In this document: one piece after another, positions 47,815 through 55,805 of the stretch
Layout: each line of letters opens with the position of its first letter
How positions within the stretch are numbered: position 1 is the first letter of the stretch
Assembly: GCA_947501565.1 (NCBI GenBank)
Contig: CANMWJ010000007.1
Coordinates: forward strand, 62,001 to 126,000
DNA: 64,000 bases
Direction of reading: 5' to 3'
Origin: an uncultured Marinobacterium sp.
GTDB lineage: Bacteria; Pseudomonadota; Gammaproteobacteria; Pseudomonadales; Balneatricaceae
The notes under the pieces: generated by a model
The model's input: only the letters and a program-made list of their open reading frames with translations
Told to the model about the DNA's origin: nothing
Databases searched by the model: none
Translations under genes and position numbers: made by a program

Positions 47815-48096
47815 TCACTCGCTTAGTATCGCCCTGATATCGTCACGCAGCGCGCCGATTACGCCCTTACCGGAGGTGAATTCGCCATCCGGGTCGTGGT
47901 AACGATTAAACAGCTCATCCAGGCTTTGCAGCACCGCTTGCGTATATGCTTCACCGCTCAGCGATTCCGGAATTTGCATCAGTGTTTCGCGTGCCGAGAG
48001 TACCGCCAGCACACAGGTATCACGATCATAACCGCTTTGCTGCGCCTTCATTGAATGAGCGTTCAAAACAGACTCCACTTTGTCACGTTGTGGCAT
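47815..48096 (-). CDS. Small helical protein of the five-gene cluster
   Basis: 93 aa, soluble and helical, with one Cys. The start has GAGAGGA shortly upstream. Family unknown. Separated by 93 bases from the gene before it and 6 bases from the gene after it. Confidence 0.7.
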   Translation of the reverse strand: MPQRDKVESVLNAHSMKAQQSGYDRDTCVLAVLSARETLMQIPESLSGEAYTQAVLQSLDELFNRYHDPDGEFTSGKGVIGALRDDIRAILSE

Positions 48097-48189
48097 AAAA
48101 GTCCTCTCTTATCCTGATAATCAGCTACAAGTGAGTGGTCGATGCTGTAATAGCACGGTTCTGCGGAGTTTCTGATCGCCGCTCTGGGC

Positions 48190-48579
48190 TCAACCCTCGA
48201 CTACATCTTCGTCAGGGGCGTGCATCAGCCCCTCCAGTGAATACCCTCGGGCCATCGCACTGTACCGGTAAAACGCGATATAACTTTGGCCGACCTGAGG
48301 TGTGGCAACTTCGGGCGAACGTTTAGTCATGCCCGGCATGGTCAGTGTGTCATCCGTCCAGTCTCTGTCAGACTGAAGCGGGAAGATCTGCTTGTCGATG
48401 CTGACCCGGTAGCGATCAAACATCCAGGTATCCCCGCCCTCAAAGTCGGCATACTCTGCTTCCAACACAGCGGTGATGGTGATTTGCAGAATGTAATCCG
48501 ACTCGGTTGCAAGCCGTTCAAGGTCTGCTAAAGACAGCGACTCGGTCTTCTTGATAATACCGGCGGGACTGCTTTTCAT
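48190..48579 (-). CDS. Hypothetical protein, first gene of the five-gene cluster
   Basis: 129 aa with a ribosome site AGGAGAGG before the ATG. No signal or membrane helix. The central part (YILQITITAVLEAEYADFEGG, then TWMFDRYRVSIDKQIFP) alternates hydrophobic and polar residues, suggesting a beta-barrel or OB-like domain, and GQSYIAFYRYS near the end supports a beta-rich fold. No family recognised. Confidence 0.72.
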   Translation of the reverse strand: MKSSPAGIIKKTESLSLADLERLATESDYILQITITAVLEAEYADFEGGDTWMFDRYRVSIDKQIFPLQSDRDWTDDTLTMPGMTKRSPEVATPQVGQSYIAFYRYSAMARGYSLEGLMHAPDEDVVEG

Positions 48580-48700
48580 CGCCTCTCCTTATGTAAACCT
48601 GAACGAGCGTTCCCTCCAGAATAGCGGAAACGCTATGAATTTGCGGACTGTTTTACAGGAGTGCCACTGGGGAGAGGTAGGAGCTTTAGGAGCTTGGTAA

Positions 48701-48721
48701 AGGGAAAATAGATCTGTCCCT
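48701..48721. repeat. Dispersed GTCCCC element, copy 3
   Basis: AGGGA-AAATAGATCTG-TCCCT: the same core as at 42918, with a five-base stem. Lies between the five-gene cluster and the divergent membrane protein gene. Confidence 0.7.
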
Positions 48722-48814
48722 ATTATGCGTTGTCGAGAGCATGGGATTGGCTGTAGGGTGTCGTTAGCGAAGTGGTACTTCATCAGGGATTAATAACAAA
48801 CAAGGAATCGAACC

Positions 48815-49816
48815 ATGGAAGGTTGGCGTGTCGTTAAATTCTCAGGAGCGTTCTATCTACGCACGACGGTGATCGGGCTTTTACTCTGGGTGGTGCTGAA
48901 TCTGCTCACGGGTAATCCTCTGCTGCAAGGACACTATTACGTACCGCTGTTTCTGCTGCTGTTTCTGTTCTTCCAGTTCACCTACCGTCTGGAGGTGAGG
49001 CCGGATGCGATCATCCTTTCACGTCTGGGCATGTCGTCTAAGGTTGGTTTGGACAAGTTACAGCGCCACGAGCAGGTGAAGGGAAATATATGGCTCTACC
49101 TGACCAATGGTGCCCGGCACAAAATCCCAGCCGCGCGTTTCAACCCTTACGATCAGACCTTTCTGCAGAACGCGCTAAGCGTAGTCACCGAAACACGTCT
49201 GGTTGAGCCGGAAGCGCCGGAATCGGCAGAAGCTCAGGAGATGCAGCCGTCAGAGGATGTCTGGAGTGACGCGGGTCAACTCTCAACTAAGCAGATAAAA
49301 GCGGAGATAGAAACGCTTCTGGCGGCGGGGCATTCGCGAAAAACGGTGTATGAGAGGTTAAAAGGTCGTGGCCTCAATAATGCCAAACTCGCTTACCAGA
49401 TCGCTTCCACACCCGATGCAATGCTCTGCGCCCTGCACGATACTAAAACCAATGTTCTGATCTGGATTGTGATTATCCAGACCGTACTGGCGCTCTTGGG
49501 GATGTTGGTGGTGGTCGAGCCGGATGAATTCATCTGGGTGGCAGTGTATGTTGTCGGAATAAACGCCCTGTTTATCTGGGGGTTCTACGTACAGCGGTTG
49601 CTCGCCTACAGTGTCTTCATTCTGCTGAATGCTATTTTCCTGCCTCGCGATCTGATCACGTCATTAATCGCTCAGGACTATGTAGGGGCCGCTGCCACTA
49701 TGGTGGCTGTTGCGACTGCCGCATACGCCTGGTACGTCCGCCGTAAACTCTTTCCCCACATTGCATTGTTTGGCCCCAGAAAGGATAAGCAGGGCGACTA
49801 CCCGTTTGCAGAGTAA
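48815..49816 (+). CDS. Multi-pass membrane protein, function unknown
   Basis: 333 aa. Two membrane helices at about 15-35 and 42-60, a cytoplasmic-looking region with a PH-like strand pattern (YRLEVRPDAIILSRLG, then NGARHKIPAARFNP), a short helical pair (STKQIKAEIETLLAAGHSRKT) and three or four membrane helices at about 215-305. Early parts resemble bacterial PH-domain (YdbT/DUF304-type) proteins, but not clearly enough to name it. It stands alone between repeat copies. Confidence 0.75.
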   Translation: MEGWRVVKFSGAFYLRTTVIGLLLWVVLNLLTGNPLLQGHYYVPLFLLLFLFFQFTYRLEVRPDAIILSRLGMSSKVGLDKLQRHEQVKGNIWLYLTNGARHKIPAARFNPYDQTFLQNALSVVTETRLVEPEAPESAEAQEMQPSEDVWSDAGQLSTKQIKAEIETLLAAGHSRKTVYERLKGRGLNNAKLAYQIASTPDAMLCALHDTKTNVLIWIVIIQTVLALLGMLVVVEPDEFIWVAVYVVGINALFIWGFYVQRLLAYSVFILLNAIFLPRDLITSLIAQDYVGAAATMVAVATAAYAWYVRRKLFPHIALFGPRKDKQGDYPFAE

Positions 49817-49824
49817 ATGGAGGC

Positions 49825-49845
49825 AAAAATAGATCTGTCCCCTTT
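49825..49845. repeat. Dispersed GTCCCC element, copy 4
   Basis: AAAAATAGATCTGTCCCC followed by TTT, just after the membrane protein stop and running into the stop codon of the LysR-type gene on the other strand. Confidence 0.75.
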
Positions 49846-50707
49846 AAGCACTTAATCGTTCTTCAATCGCATCCAGAACGACCGCTGCTGCGCGTGGCAA
49901 ACCCGCCTGATAGGGATGCAGGGCGAAGATCGGCACCGCCTCCAGTTGATAGTCAGGCATTACCTCCACGAGTGTATGGGGCTGCGCGTGTAACAAAAAG
50001 TCGGGGATCAGGCCGATCCCTGCACCGGATTCCAGCAGGGCCAGCGTGGTGTAGACCGAGTCCACGGTGCAGGCTGGGGTAAATGCCAGCGTTTGTGATG
50101 AGGAACCGGTTTTATGGCTCAGTTCATGCCGGATCTGTTTGCCCTGCCAGCGGTTGGCGATGTAACGCATGGTGCTGGTTTCCGTGTTATCCACATACCC
50201 CTTGCTGCCGCACAGCGTATCCCGGAACGTGCCGATCCGGCGCTGGCGATAGCTGCTCTGCGGTGAGCGCCCCACACGAATCGCCAGGTCGATCCCCTCC
50301 TGCATCAGGTTCTGCTGTTCATCACTGGCGATCAACTCCGGTTCGATGGCGGGGTAACGCTGCATCAGCTCACCGATCACCGGGGCGATCAGCGGACCCA
50401 TCAGCGCGTGGGGTGCGGTGATGCGGATCTTGCCTGCCGGTTCAGACTGGGTGCGTTGCGCTTCCTCCCAGGCATCCTGTGCCAGTTGATTGAGTTGCTG
50501 GCACTTGGCGTAAAAGGCTTCACCGGCGGGTGTCAGGATCTGGCGGCGGGTGGTGCGTTTGAGCAGCGGCACACCCAGGTCGGCTTCCAGGGTTTTCAGG
50601 TGCTGGCTGAGCACCGACTTGGACAACTCCAGCGCTTCGGCGGCTGCACTGATCGAGCCGCTCTCAACGATGCGGGCGAACACCGACATCTGACGCAGGT
50701 TGTTCAT
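49844..50707 (-). CDS. LysR-family transcriptional regulator
   Basis: 287 aa. N-terminal winged HTH (VFARIVESGSISAAAEALELSKSVLSQHLKTLEADLGVPLLKRTTRR) and a C-terminal periplasmic-binding-like effector domain, in the CrgA/DsdC-like subgroup. It is divergent from the NTF2-like gene at 50843, its likely target, with about 135 bases between starts. The start ATG lies inside the first of three 14-bp tandem repeats and no Shine-Dalgarno sequence is visible before it. Confidence 0.92.
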   Translation of the reverse strand: MNNLRQMSVFARIVESGSISAAAEALELSKSVLSQHLKTLEADLGVPLLKRTTRRQILTPAGEAFYAKCQQLNQLAQDAWEEAQRTQSEPAGKIRITAPHALMGPLIAPVIGELMQRYPAIEPELIASDEQQNLMQEGIDLAIRVGRSPQSSYRQRRIGTFRDTLCGSKGYVDNTETSTMRYIANRWQGKQIRHELSHKTGSSSQTLAFTPACTVDSVYTTLALLESGAGIGLIPDFLLHAQPHTLVEVMPDYQLEAVPIFALHPYQAGLPRAAAVVLDAIEERLSA

Positions 50708-50741
50708 AAAAGCTTGTTCATAAGAGTTTGTTCATAAAGAT
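50700..50741. repeat. Three tandem 14-bp repeats over the LysR gene start
   Basis: Units TTGTTCATAAAAGC, TTGTTCATAAGAGT and TTGTTCATAAAGAT lie head to tail. On the minus strand each contains ATGAACAA, so the start codon region of the regulator is present three times, at 50707, 50721 and 50735; only the one at 50707 is in frame. Confidence 0.92.
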
Positions 50742-50842
50742 TGTCCGTATTAATCGAACAGTGGTTTTGATTGGCTTTGTTTTTCGATCATACCGCCCGC
50801 GCTACATTTATCCCATCAACGATTTATGGATGGGAGATCACC

Positions 50843-51220
50843 ATGACCGACAGAAACGCAGTTCTCGACGCTTCCAAAGCCGCCATCGCACGCTGGCAGC
50901 AGGCGTTTAACAATCAGGATGCCGCAGGCTGTGCCGCGCAGTATGAGGAGGATGCGGTGATGCACGCACGTCCCTTTGGCACGTTTACCGGACGCGAAGA
51001 GATCCAGGCGTTCTGGCAGAAGATCATCGATGATGGCTTTCACAGTGTGGAGTACAGCGATGTGACCTGGACGCCGGGAGGAGAGGACGGTTATATCCTG
51101 AGTGCCAGCTGGACCATGAACAAAGCGTTTGGCGTGGTGCATCGTGAGCACTGGCTGATGCAGGCGGACGGCACCGCCAAGCTGCATGCGGATGATTTTG
51201 AGGTGCTGGGCGAGCGTTAA
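50843..51220 (+). CDS. NTF2-like (SnoaL/DUF4440 type) protein
   Basis: 125 aa from the ATG at 50843 with GGGAG 8 bases before it. Small cone-shaped fold: helical N-terminus (AIARWQQAFNNQDAAGCAAQY), then a beta sheet with AVMHARPFGTFTGREEIQAFWQ, typical of SnoaL-like and ketosteroid isomerase-like proteins. Function not predictable. Probably controlled by the divergent LysR-type regulator. Confidence 0.82.
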   Translation: MTDRNAVLDASKAAIARWQQAFNNQDAAGCAAQYEEDAVMHARPFGTFTGREEIQAFWQKIIDDGFHSVEYSDVTWTPGGEDGYILSASWTMNKAFGVVHREHWLMQADGTAKLHADDFEVLGER

Positions 51221-51294
51221 GCGTACAACCTGTAATATCAGGGCGGTGGTTTGATGATCGACCACCGTCCTGACCGGAACAGGTAAGTAAGTTG

Positions 51295-51906
51295 TTACTT
51301 ACACAGCGCTTTATAACGCTGCGTGGCTTCGCGTTGTGCGATGCGCTCGCGCCACTGGTTGATGTTGCCGTATGCGCTCAGATCAAACTTGATGTCGTCA
51401 CAGATCGCGACCACAAAGGCGGTGTTCAGGTCGGCTAGCGTAAAGCGATCTGCAACCAGATACTCTTTACCGTCTAGAGCGTTTTCCAGCGTGTTCAGCA
51501 TCGCAGGCAGCTTTTCGAAAGCAGCTTTAATCACCTCTGCATCGCGGCGCTCCTCTGGTACAAACACCAGCTGGATAAACGCCTGGATCATCGGTACCTG
51601 CAGATCCGCCACCGACCAGATGCTCCACTGGCTGACCAGACCGCGTTCCTGCGCGGAGTTGCCCAGCAGTTCCGGTTTGTAGGCGTCCGCGATGTAGTTG
51701 TTGATCGCCAGGGATTCCCAGATGGTGAAATCGCCGTCGGTCAGTGCAGGCACCTTACCGTTCGGGTTTACCTTCAGAAACGCTTCGGACTTATGTTCAC
51801 CAGCGCGGAAATCGATCGACTTGGCGGTGTACTCAACACCCGCTTCCTCCAGACACCAGAAACACCGGCCGGAACTGGATTTAGGGCTACCGTAAATTGT
51901 CAGCAT
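51295..51906 (-). CDS. Glutathione S-transferase family protein
   Basis: 203 aa. Thioredoxin-like N-domain (MLTIYGSPKSSSGRCFWCLEEAG) with the glutathione-binding region NPNGKVPALTDGDFTIWESLAI, and an all-helical C-domain with FTLADLNTAF (N-capping box). The Ser-rich start loop suggests a Ser- or Cys-type bacterial GST. Substrate unknown. It is convergent with the NTF2-like gene. Confidence 0.92.
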   Translation of the reverse strand: MLTIYGSPKSSSGRCFWCLEEAGVEYTAKSIDFRAGEHKSEAFLKVNPNGKVPALTDGDFTIWESLAINNYIADAYKPELLGNSAQERGLVSQWSIWSVADLQVPMIQAFIQLVFVPEERRDAEVIKAAFEKLPAMLNTLENALDGKEYLVADRFTLADLNTAFVVAICDDIKFDLSAYGNINQWRERIAQREATQRYKALCK

Positions 51907-52013
51907 TGTTATTCCTAATTTTTATCTGCGCTCACACGCATGAGATGGCTCTTGAAACAGGCGCGCATGCTATCACATGGCGGTTGAAGGTGGGTGGTGA
52001 GCTGGGCGGTGAA

Positions 52014-52078
52014 GTAGGGTGTTGTTAGCGAAGCGTAACGCACCGTCATTCTGAGCGGTGCAATATATTGCACCCTAC
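52014..52078. repeat. Palindromic GGTGCAATA element, copy 1
   Basis: TAGGGTGTTGTTAGCGAAGC at the left and GCACCCTAC at the right, with GGTGCAATATATTGCACC (52057-52074) forming a perfect hairpin. The left part also appears near 48760 as TAGGGTGTCGTTAGCGAAG. Related copies are at 53978 and 55806. Confidence 0.8.
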
Positions 52079-52093
52079 ACGACACTTACCCGG

Positions 52094-52885
52094 CTATTCC
52101 GCCTTCTTGCGGTACTCGTCGGGTGTCATATCCAGCAACCTGCGGAACATAGCGATAAATGCAGAGGCGGTGCTGTAACCCAGATCCAACGCCACGTTCT
52201 CAACCGTCATACCGGCTTGCAGCATCGGCATCGCCCGCACCACCTTCAACCGCTGGCGCCACTCACTGAGCGGTATCCCCAGATCCCGCTGCGCTTTGCG
52301 GGCGAGGGTGCGTTCCGTGGTGCCGAACCGTTCCGCCAGCTGGCGCACCGGGCGGTTGTCGCCGGGATGATCCTCCAGATAGGCCAGCACCTTCGAGAGC
52401 GCGGCATCGTTTGAGGTGGGCAGGTAGCTGCCCGTGCAGGGCGCGATCGCCAGTTGATCGACCACCACCTCCAGCAAGCGACTCTCTTCGGCGGTGTAGG
52501 GGGATTGCGGCGGTTTGACCCGCAGATGATGCAGCATCGCCCGTACCATCGCGTTGATGGTGAGCGCGCACGAGGTTTCGGGTAAACCTTTGGCGGCTGC
52601 GATTTCGGGTTCGATATACAGCGAGCAGTGCAGCGAGGCGGCACGGTTGCCGCCGCGATGTTCTGTTTCCGGTGGGTGCCACAATCCCTGGCCGGGAGGC
52701 ACCCGGAACAGTGATCCCTCAGCGTGCAGCTCCAGCACGCCACGGAAGGAGAACACGAACTCACCCCAGCGGTGGGTTTGCGGTGGGTAGATGGAATCGC
52801 TGGGCATCACCCGCTCGAAGAAAAACACCGGTTCGGGCAGGACTTCAAAATCCAGCGGCTGGTGGATATGGGGGCCTTTGCTCAT
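52094..52885 (-). CDS. AraC-family transcriptional regulator
   Basis: 263 aa. A cupin-like N-terminal domain (WGEFVFSFRGVLELHAEGSLFRVPPGQGLWHPPETEHRGG with the usual PP and H positions) and a C-terminal double HTH (RQLAERFGTTERTLARKAQRDLGIPLSEWRQRLKVVRAMPML, then DLGYSTASAFIAMFRRLLDMTP). It is divergent from the EamA-type transporter gene with about 120 bases between, which makes that gene the likely target. Confidence 0.92.
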   Translation of the reverse strand: MSKGPHIHQPLDFEVLPEPVFFFERVMPSDSIYPPQTHRWGEFVFSFRGVLELHAEGSLFRVPPGQGLWHPPETEHRGGNRAASLHCSLYIEPEIAAAKGLPETSCALTINAMVRAMLHHLRVKPPQSPYTAEESRLLEVVVDQLAIAPCTGSYLPTSNDAALSKVLAYLEDHPGDNRPVRQLAERFGTTERTLARKAQRDLGIPLSEWRQRLKVVRAMPMLQAGMTVENVALDLGYSTASAFIAMFRRLLDMTPDEYRKKAE

Positions 52886-53007
52886 AAATCACTGGCTGAT
52901 CTGCGCTATCGGATGTCTGATTCTAGCTCTATCGATAAATACTGACAAAAGATAATGGCGCCAGTTCAGCTCTCTTCAGTTCATTTATGTAAGCACCCGG
53001 AGGCGTC

Positions 53008-53937
53008 ATGGGCACCCGACAATCCTTAGATTTCTTTGCCATTGGCTCGATGGTTATCTTCTGCATCGTGATGGCGTCACAGCAGGTGATGCTGAAAGCG
53101 GTGGCTGAGGATATCATGCCCGTCTTCCAGATCGCCCTGCGCTCCGGTATCTCCGCCGCACTGATTATCCTGTTGGTGTTGTTGCAGCGACAGCGGATGC
53201 CGCTGGCACCGGAGAACCGGATTCCGGCGCTGCTGATCGGGGTGTTGTTCACCCTGGAGTTCCTGTTTTTGGGTGAAGCGCTGAGCCAGACCTCCGCCGG
53301 TCACGCCACAGTGTTTCTCTATACGTCACCGATCTTTGCTGCTATCGGTTTGCACCTGAAGATCCCCAGTGAACGGATGAGTCGCGTGCAGTGGTTGGGC
53401 ATTCTGGTGGCGTTCGGCGGGATCGTATTGGCCTTTCTCGGCGGCGATTCCACCGAAACACTCAGCAGCGCCGTGCTCTGGGGTGATTTTCTTGCATTGC
53501 TCGCCGGTGCCGCCTGGGGTTTAACCACCGTGGTGGTGCGCGCTAGCGGATTGAGCAGCTTGCCCGCCCGACAGACCTTGCTCTATCAACTGCTGGTGGC
53601 TTTTATCCTGCTCACGCTCTGGTCCTATATGACCGAGCAGGCAACGCTTAACCCAACCCCCGAAGTCTGGGGCAGCCTGGCGTTCCACGGCATCGTCGTA
53701 TCCTTTATCGCCTATCTGGGTTGGTTCTGGCTGCTGACCAAATACAAAGCCGGGCAGCTGGGCATCCTCTCCTTTATGACCCCAGTGTTCGGTGTACTGA
53801 TGGGCAACTGGCTGCTGGGTGAACGCATCGAATCGAACTTTATCGTCGGCTCCGGTCTGATCATCGGTGGCATCCTGTTGGTGAGCAGCCACGGTTGGCT
53901 GAGTAAGCGACGAGAGAAGGCGGGGAAGATGGTCTAG
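53008..53937 (+). CDS. EamA-family (DMT) metabolite transporter
   Basis: 309 aa with ten predicted membrane helices in two EamA repeats (about 10-140 and 155-300). Motifs include GEALSQTSAGHATVFLYTSPIFAAIG in the first half and FMTPVFGVLMGNWLLGERI in the second, typical of drug/metabolite exporters of amino acids or related compounds. GGAGG precedes the ATG. Divergent from an AraC-type regulator. Substrate unknown. Confidence 0.92.
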   Translation: MGTRQSLDFFAIGSMVIFCIVMASQQVMLKAVAEDIMPVFQIALRSGISAALIILLVLLQRQRMPLAPENRIPALLIGVLFTLEFLFLGEALSQTSAGHATVFLYTSPIFAAIGLHLKIPSERMSRVQWLGILVAFGGIVLAFLGGDSTETLSSAVLWGDFLALLAGAAWGLTTVVVRASGLSSLPARQTLLYQLLVAFILLTLWSYMTEQATLNPTPEVWGSLAFHGIVVSFIAYLGWFWLLTKYKAGQLGILSFMTPVFGVLMGNWLLGERIESNFIVGSGLIIGGILLVSSHGWLSKRREKAGKMV

Positions 53938-53977
53938 CCGAAGACTTGGATGGAGACTCTTGAAATCAGTTGGCTCT

Positions 53978-54008
53978 GGTGCAATACGCTCCGCTATTGC
54001 ACCCTACG
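53978..54008. repeat. Palindromic GGTGCAATA element, copy 2
   Basis: GGTGCAATA-CGCTCCGC-TATTGCACC followed by CTAC, placed between the EamA gene and the convergent antitoxin gene. Confidence 0.85.
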
Positions 54009-54010
54009 TG

Positions 54011-54265
54011 TTATTTAATCCGCTTCCTTAATTCTGCAAAGACCGTCTCTCCATCTCGAACGCGTCCAGCTTCAAGATCTGCCATACCTTCCTCGATAGC
54101 CGCTTTGAGCTGCTGTTCCTTGAAGGCTTGGTACTGCTCAAATTCTTCGTTGGATATCACCGCTGCCACGGGTTTGCCGTTACGGGAGATACGTACCGCC
54201 TCAGACTGGGCCTTTAAGATCAAATCACCAAACTCCCGCTTGGCTTCTGTTGCCGTAAGTTCCAT
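54011..54265 (-). CDS. Phd/YefM-family antitoxin without adjacent toxin
   Basis: 84 aa. N-terminal Phd fold MELTATEAKREFGDLILKAQ, then RISRNGKPVAAVISNEEFEQY, which is the DNA-binding dimer module of type II antitoxins. The C-terminal helix would wrap a toxin. No RelE-, Doc- or PIN-like reading frame is found on the minus strand on either side: only 73 bases lie between its stop and the EamA stop. It is either an orphan or the remnant of a pair. A palindromic repeat abuts its stop codon. Confidence 0.85.
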   Translation of the reverse strand: MELTATEAKREFGDLILKAQSEAVRISRNGKPVAAVISNEEFEQYQAFKEQQLKAAIEEGMADLEAGRVRDGETVFAELRKRIK

Positions 54266-54484
54266 AACTCTCGCTCATTTTGATCAATTTGCACGGTTTG
54301 ATCATTATGGAATAGAACCTCTTCTGCCGCTTCGCGATAGGTAAGTATCGCTCGGCGAGTCCAGATCAAGACATAGGTAGAATCCGGTGTGCAATTACTT
54401 GCACCAAAATCGATCACGTAGCACACTGCTGTTCAATAACCGGCCGGAGTTCGTCGGGTAAGGATTGGATACAGGGTTTGTACG

Positions 54485-55021
54485 ATGCATCGGATGCACC
54501 TCCTCGTTTTACTTCTACTGGTCTCTGCACCACTGCATGCGGGCAACGTGATTGCCCGCGCGTACAGCGACTTTATCCACACCCTCGCCTACAGCGTCAC
54601 CTCCACCCACCGCGATATGGTGGGCATCGAGCTTGAATCCAAGCATGTGGCCTACAACGACCAGCCGGTCACCTTCCAGTACCAGCTCTGGCGTCTACGC
54701 AAAGACTCCGTCTGCGCACAGCTCAGACACAACGTATTGGAATACTCCAAATGCACCCGCGCCGCCCGCGCACTGTTCACCGAAACCTGCCGTCACCTGA
54801 CCAACAACCCCAGCGACCACTGGAAACACCAGAAGTTAAAGAACCTCTACTGCGCCGCATCTGTGGAGTTTAAACCCGTGGTTGCAGAGGTAAGACGATC
54901 AACCGTAGCGGATGATCACGAACTGCAAAAACGGCAGCAGTGCTCGGTGCTAAGGATTCAGGCGATGAGTAGTAGAGATCCGAGGACAGTTCAGATGCGG
55001 GATGAGGTTTGTGGTGGGTGA
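54485..55021 (+). CDS. Exported six-cysteine protein, paralogue of the gene at 36645
   Basis: 178 aa with a signal peptide of about 19 residues (ends PLHA). Six mature Cys are in the same order and contexts as in the 36645 protein (VCA, KCT, TCR, YCA, QCS, VCG), with shared VTFQYQLW, RKDS, WKHQ and RQ-C blocks; it lacks the 30-residue tail. The two are clear duplicates, about 17 kb apart. A transposition or recombination event is suggested by the repeats that flank this copy (53978 and 55031). Function unknown. Confidence 0.8.
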   Translation: MHRMHLLVLLLLVSAPLHAGNVIARAYSDFIHTLAYSVTSTHRDMVGIELESKHVAYNDQPVTFQYQLWRLRKDSVCAQLRHNVLEYSKCTRAARALFTETCRHLTNNPSDHWKHQKLKNLYCAASVEFKPVVAEVRRSTVADDHELQKRQQCSVLRIQAMSSRDPRTVQMRDEVCGG

Positions 55022-55030
55022 GTGGGTAGG

Positions 55031-55052
55031 AAAATAAATCTGTCCCCTTTTT
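55031..55052. repeat. Dispersed GTCCCC element, copy 5
   Basis: AAAATAAATCTGTCCCC followed by five T, directly after the six-cysteine gene stop. It marks the left edge of the AT-rich segment. Confidence 0.75.
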
Positions 55053-55067
55053 CGATTCAGAGGCGTT

Positions 55068-55760
55068 GTGGTGATTGGAAATAAAACAGTGTTGGAAGCG
55101 ATAGAAACCGTTACGCAATATTTCGAGGATGGGAATTGGGTCGCGTTAACAATACTCAGCGTTTTTATCGCCATTCCCCTGTTTCGAGCAGTTCGTGGTG
55201 CCTATGTGGGGTATAAGGAACGCAAAACGAACGATCTAAAGAGCGCACTTGAAATTGAAGGGTTATCGGATGATGTGCGGTTTGTTGTTCAAGAAAGTCT
55301 AAACCGAACTTACTTCTACCGTGCGACAGGGTTGTCAGGTGATCACTACCTGAGAACGAAGGTAAGGGAATTCTTAGAATCGACCCGAGGAGATGTATCA
55401 ATCTTCGGTGTATGGCGAGCTAGCGAGTACATAGATGTGGAGGATGGAAAGTTAGTAGTGCGGTTTTCATGGTATGACAAGATTCACTACTACGTACTAG
55501 CTGTATCCAGTTTTCTACTTTTCTTAATCAGCATCTTTTTGTGGAGCGCGTTGATCTATGTTTGGCAGGGGGCAGTAGTAGAGATATTGCCATTCGCAGC
55601 CCAAGCAACACTATGTTTTGTGATGTCGATTTGGTTCGCGTGGAGAGCGAGTAACCACTATATCGCTGAATACAAGATAAAGCCGGCTTTTAAAAAGTAT
55701 CAAAATTGTGATGGAGCGGAAGTGAGGGAAGCGGCGAATGAGCAATGCTTAGAACGTTAA
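55068..55760 (+). CDS. AT-rich three-segment membrane protein, function unknown
   Basis: 230 aa from a GTG at 55068 (a second GTG follows directly); the ribosome site AGAGG is weak. One membrane segment at about 25-42, a cytoplasmic region of about 95 residues (YKERKTNDLKSALEIEGLSDD, then LSGDHYLRTKVREFLE), then two membrane segments at about 146-168 and 178-197, and a charged tail. Base composition and codon use are plainly more AT-rich than the neighbouring operons, suggesting recent transfer. It lies directly before the DUF4041/GIY-YIG gene on the same strand, but a palindromic repeat sits between them, so co-transcription is unsure. No family recognised. Confidence 0.72.
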   Translation: MVIGNKTVLEAIETVTQYFEDGNWVALTILSVFIAIPLFRAVRGAYVGYKERKTNDLKSALEIEGLSDDVRFVVQESLNRTYFYRATGLSGDHYLRTKVREFLESTRGDVSIFGVWRASEYIDVEDGKLVVRFSWYDKIHYYVLAVSSFLLFLISIFLWSALIYVWQGAVVEILPFAAQATLCFVMSIWFAWRASNHYIAEYKIKPAFKKYQNCDGAEVREAANEQCLER

Positions 55761-55805
55761 CTGAAGAATAAACCTTCCACCTTTTATTTATAACCTGAGA
55801 TTAAA

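Noticed and set aside
54220-54426. A 68-codon minus-strand frame overlapping the antitoxin start as a possible toxin
   Set aside because: It has no likeness to RelE, Doc, PIN or other toxin folds, overlaps the antitoxin out of frame by about 45 bases, and no ribosome site is seen.
54870-55118. A minus-strand frame across the repeat at 55031 containing GTDLFS
   Set aside because: The same residues arise wherever the dispersed repeat is read in this direction (also near 48700), so it is a repeat artefact.
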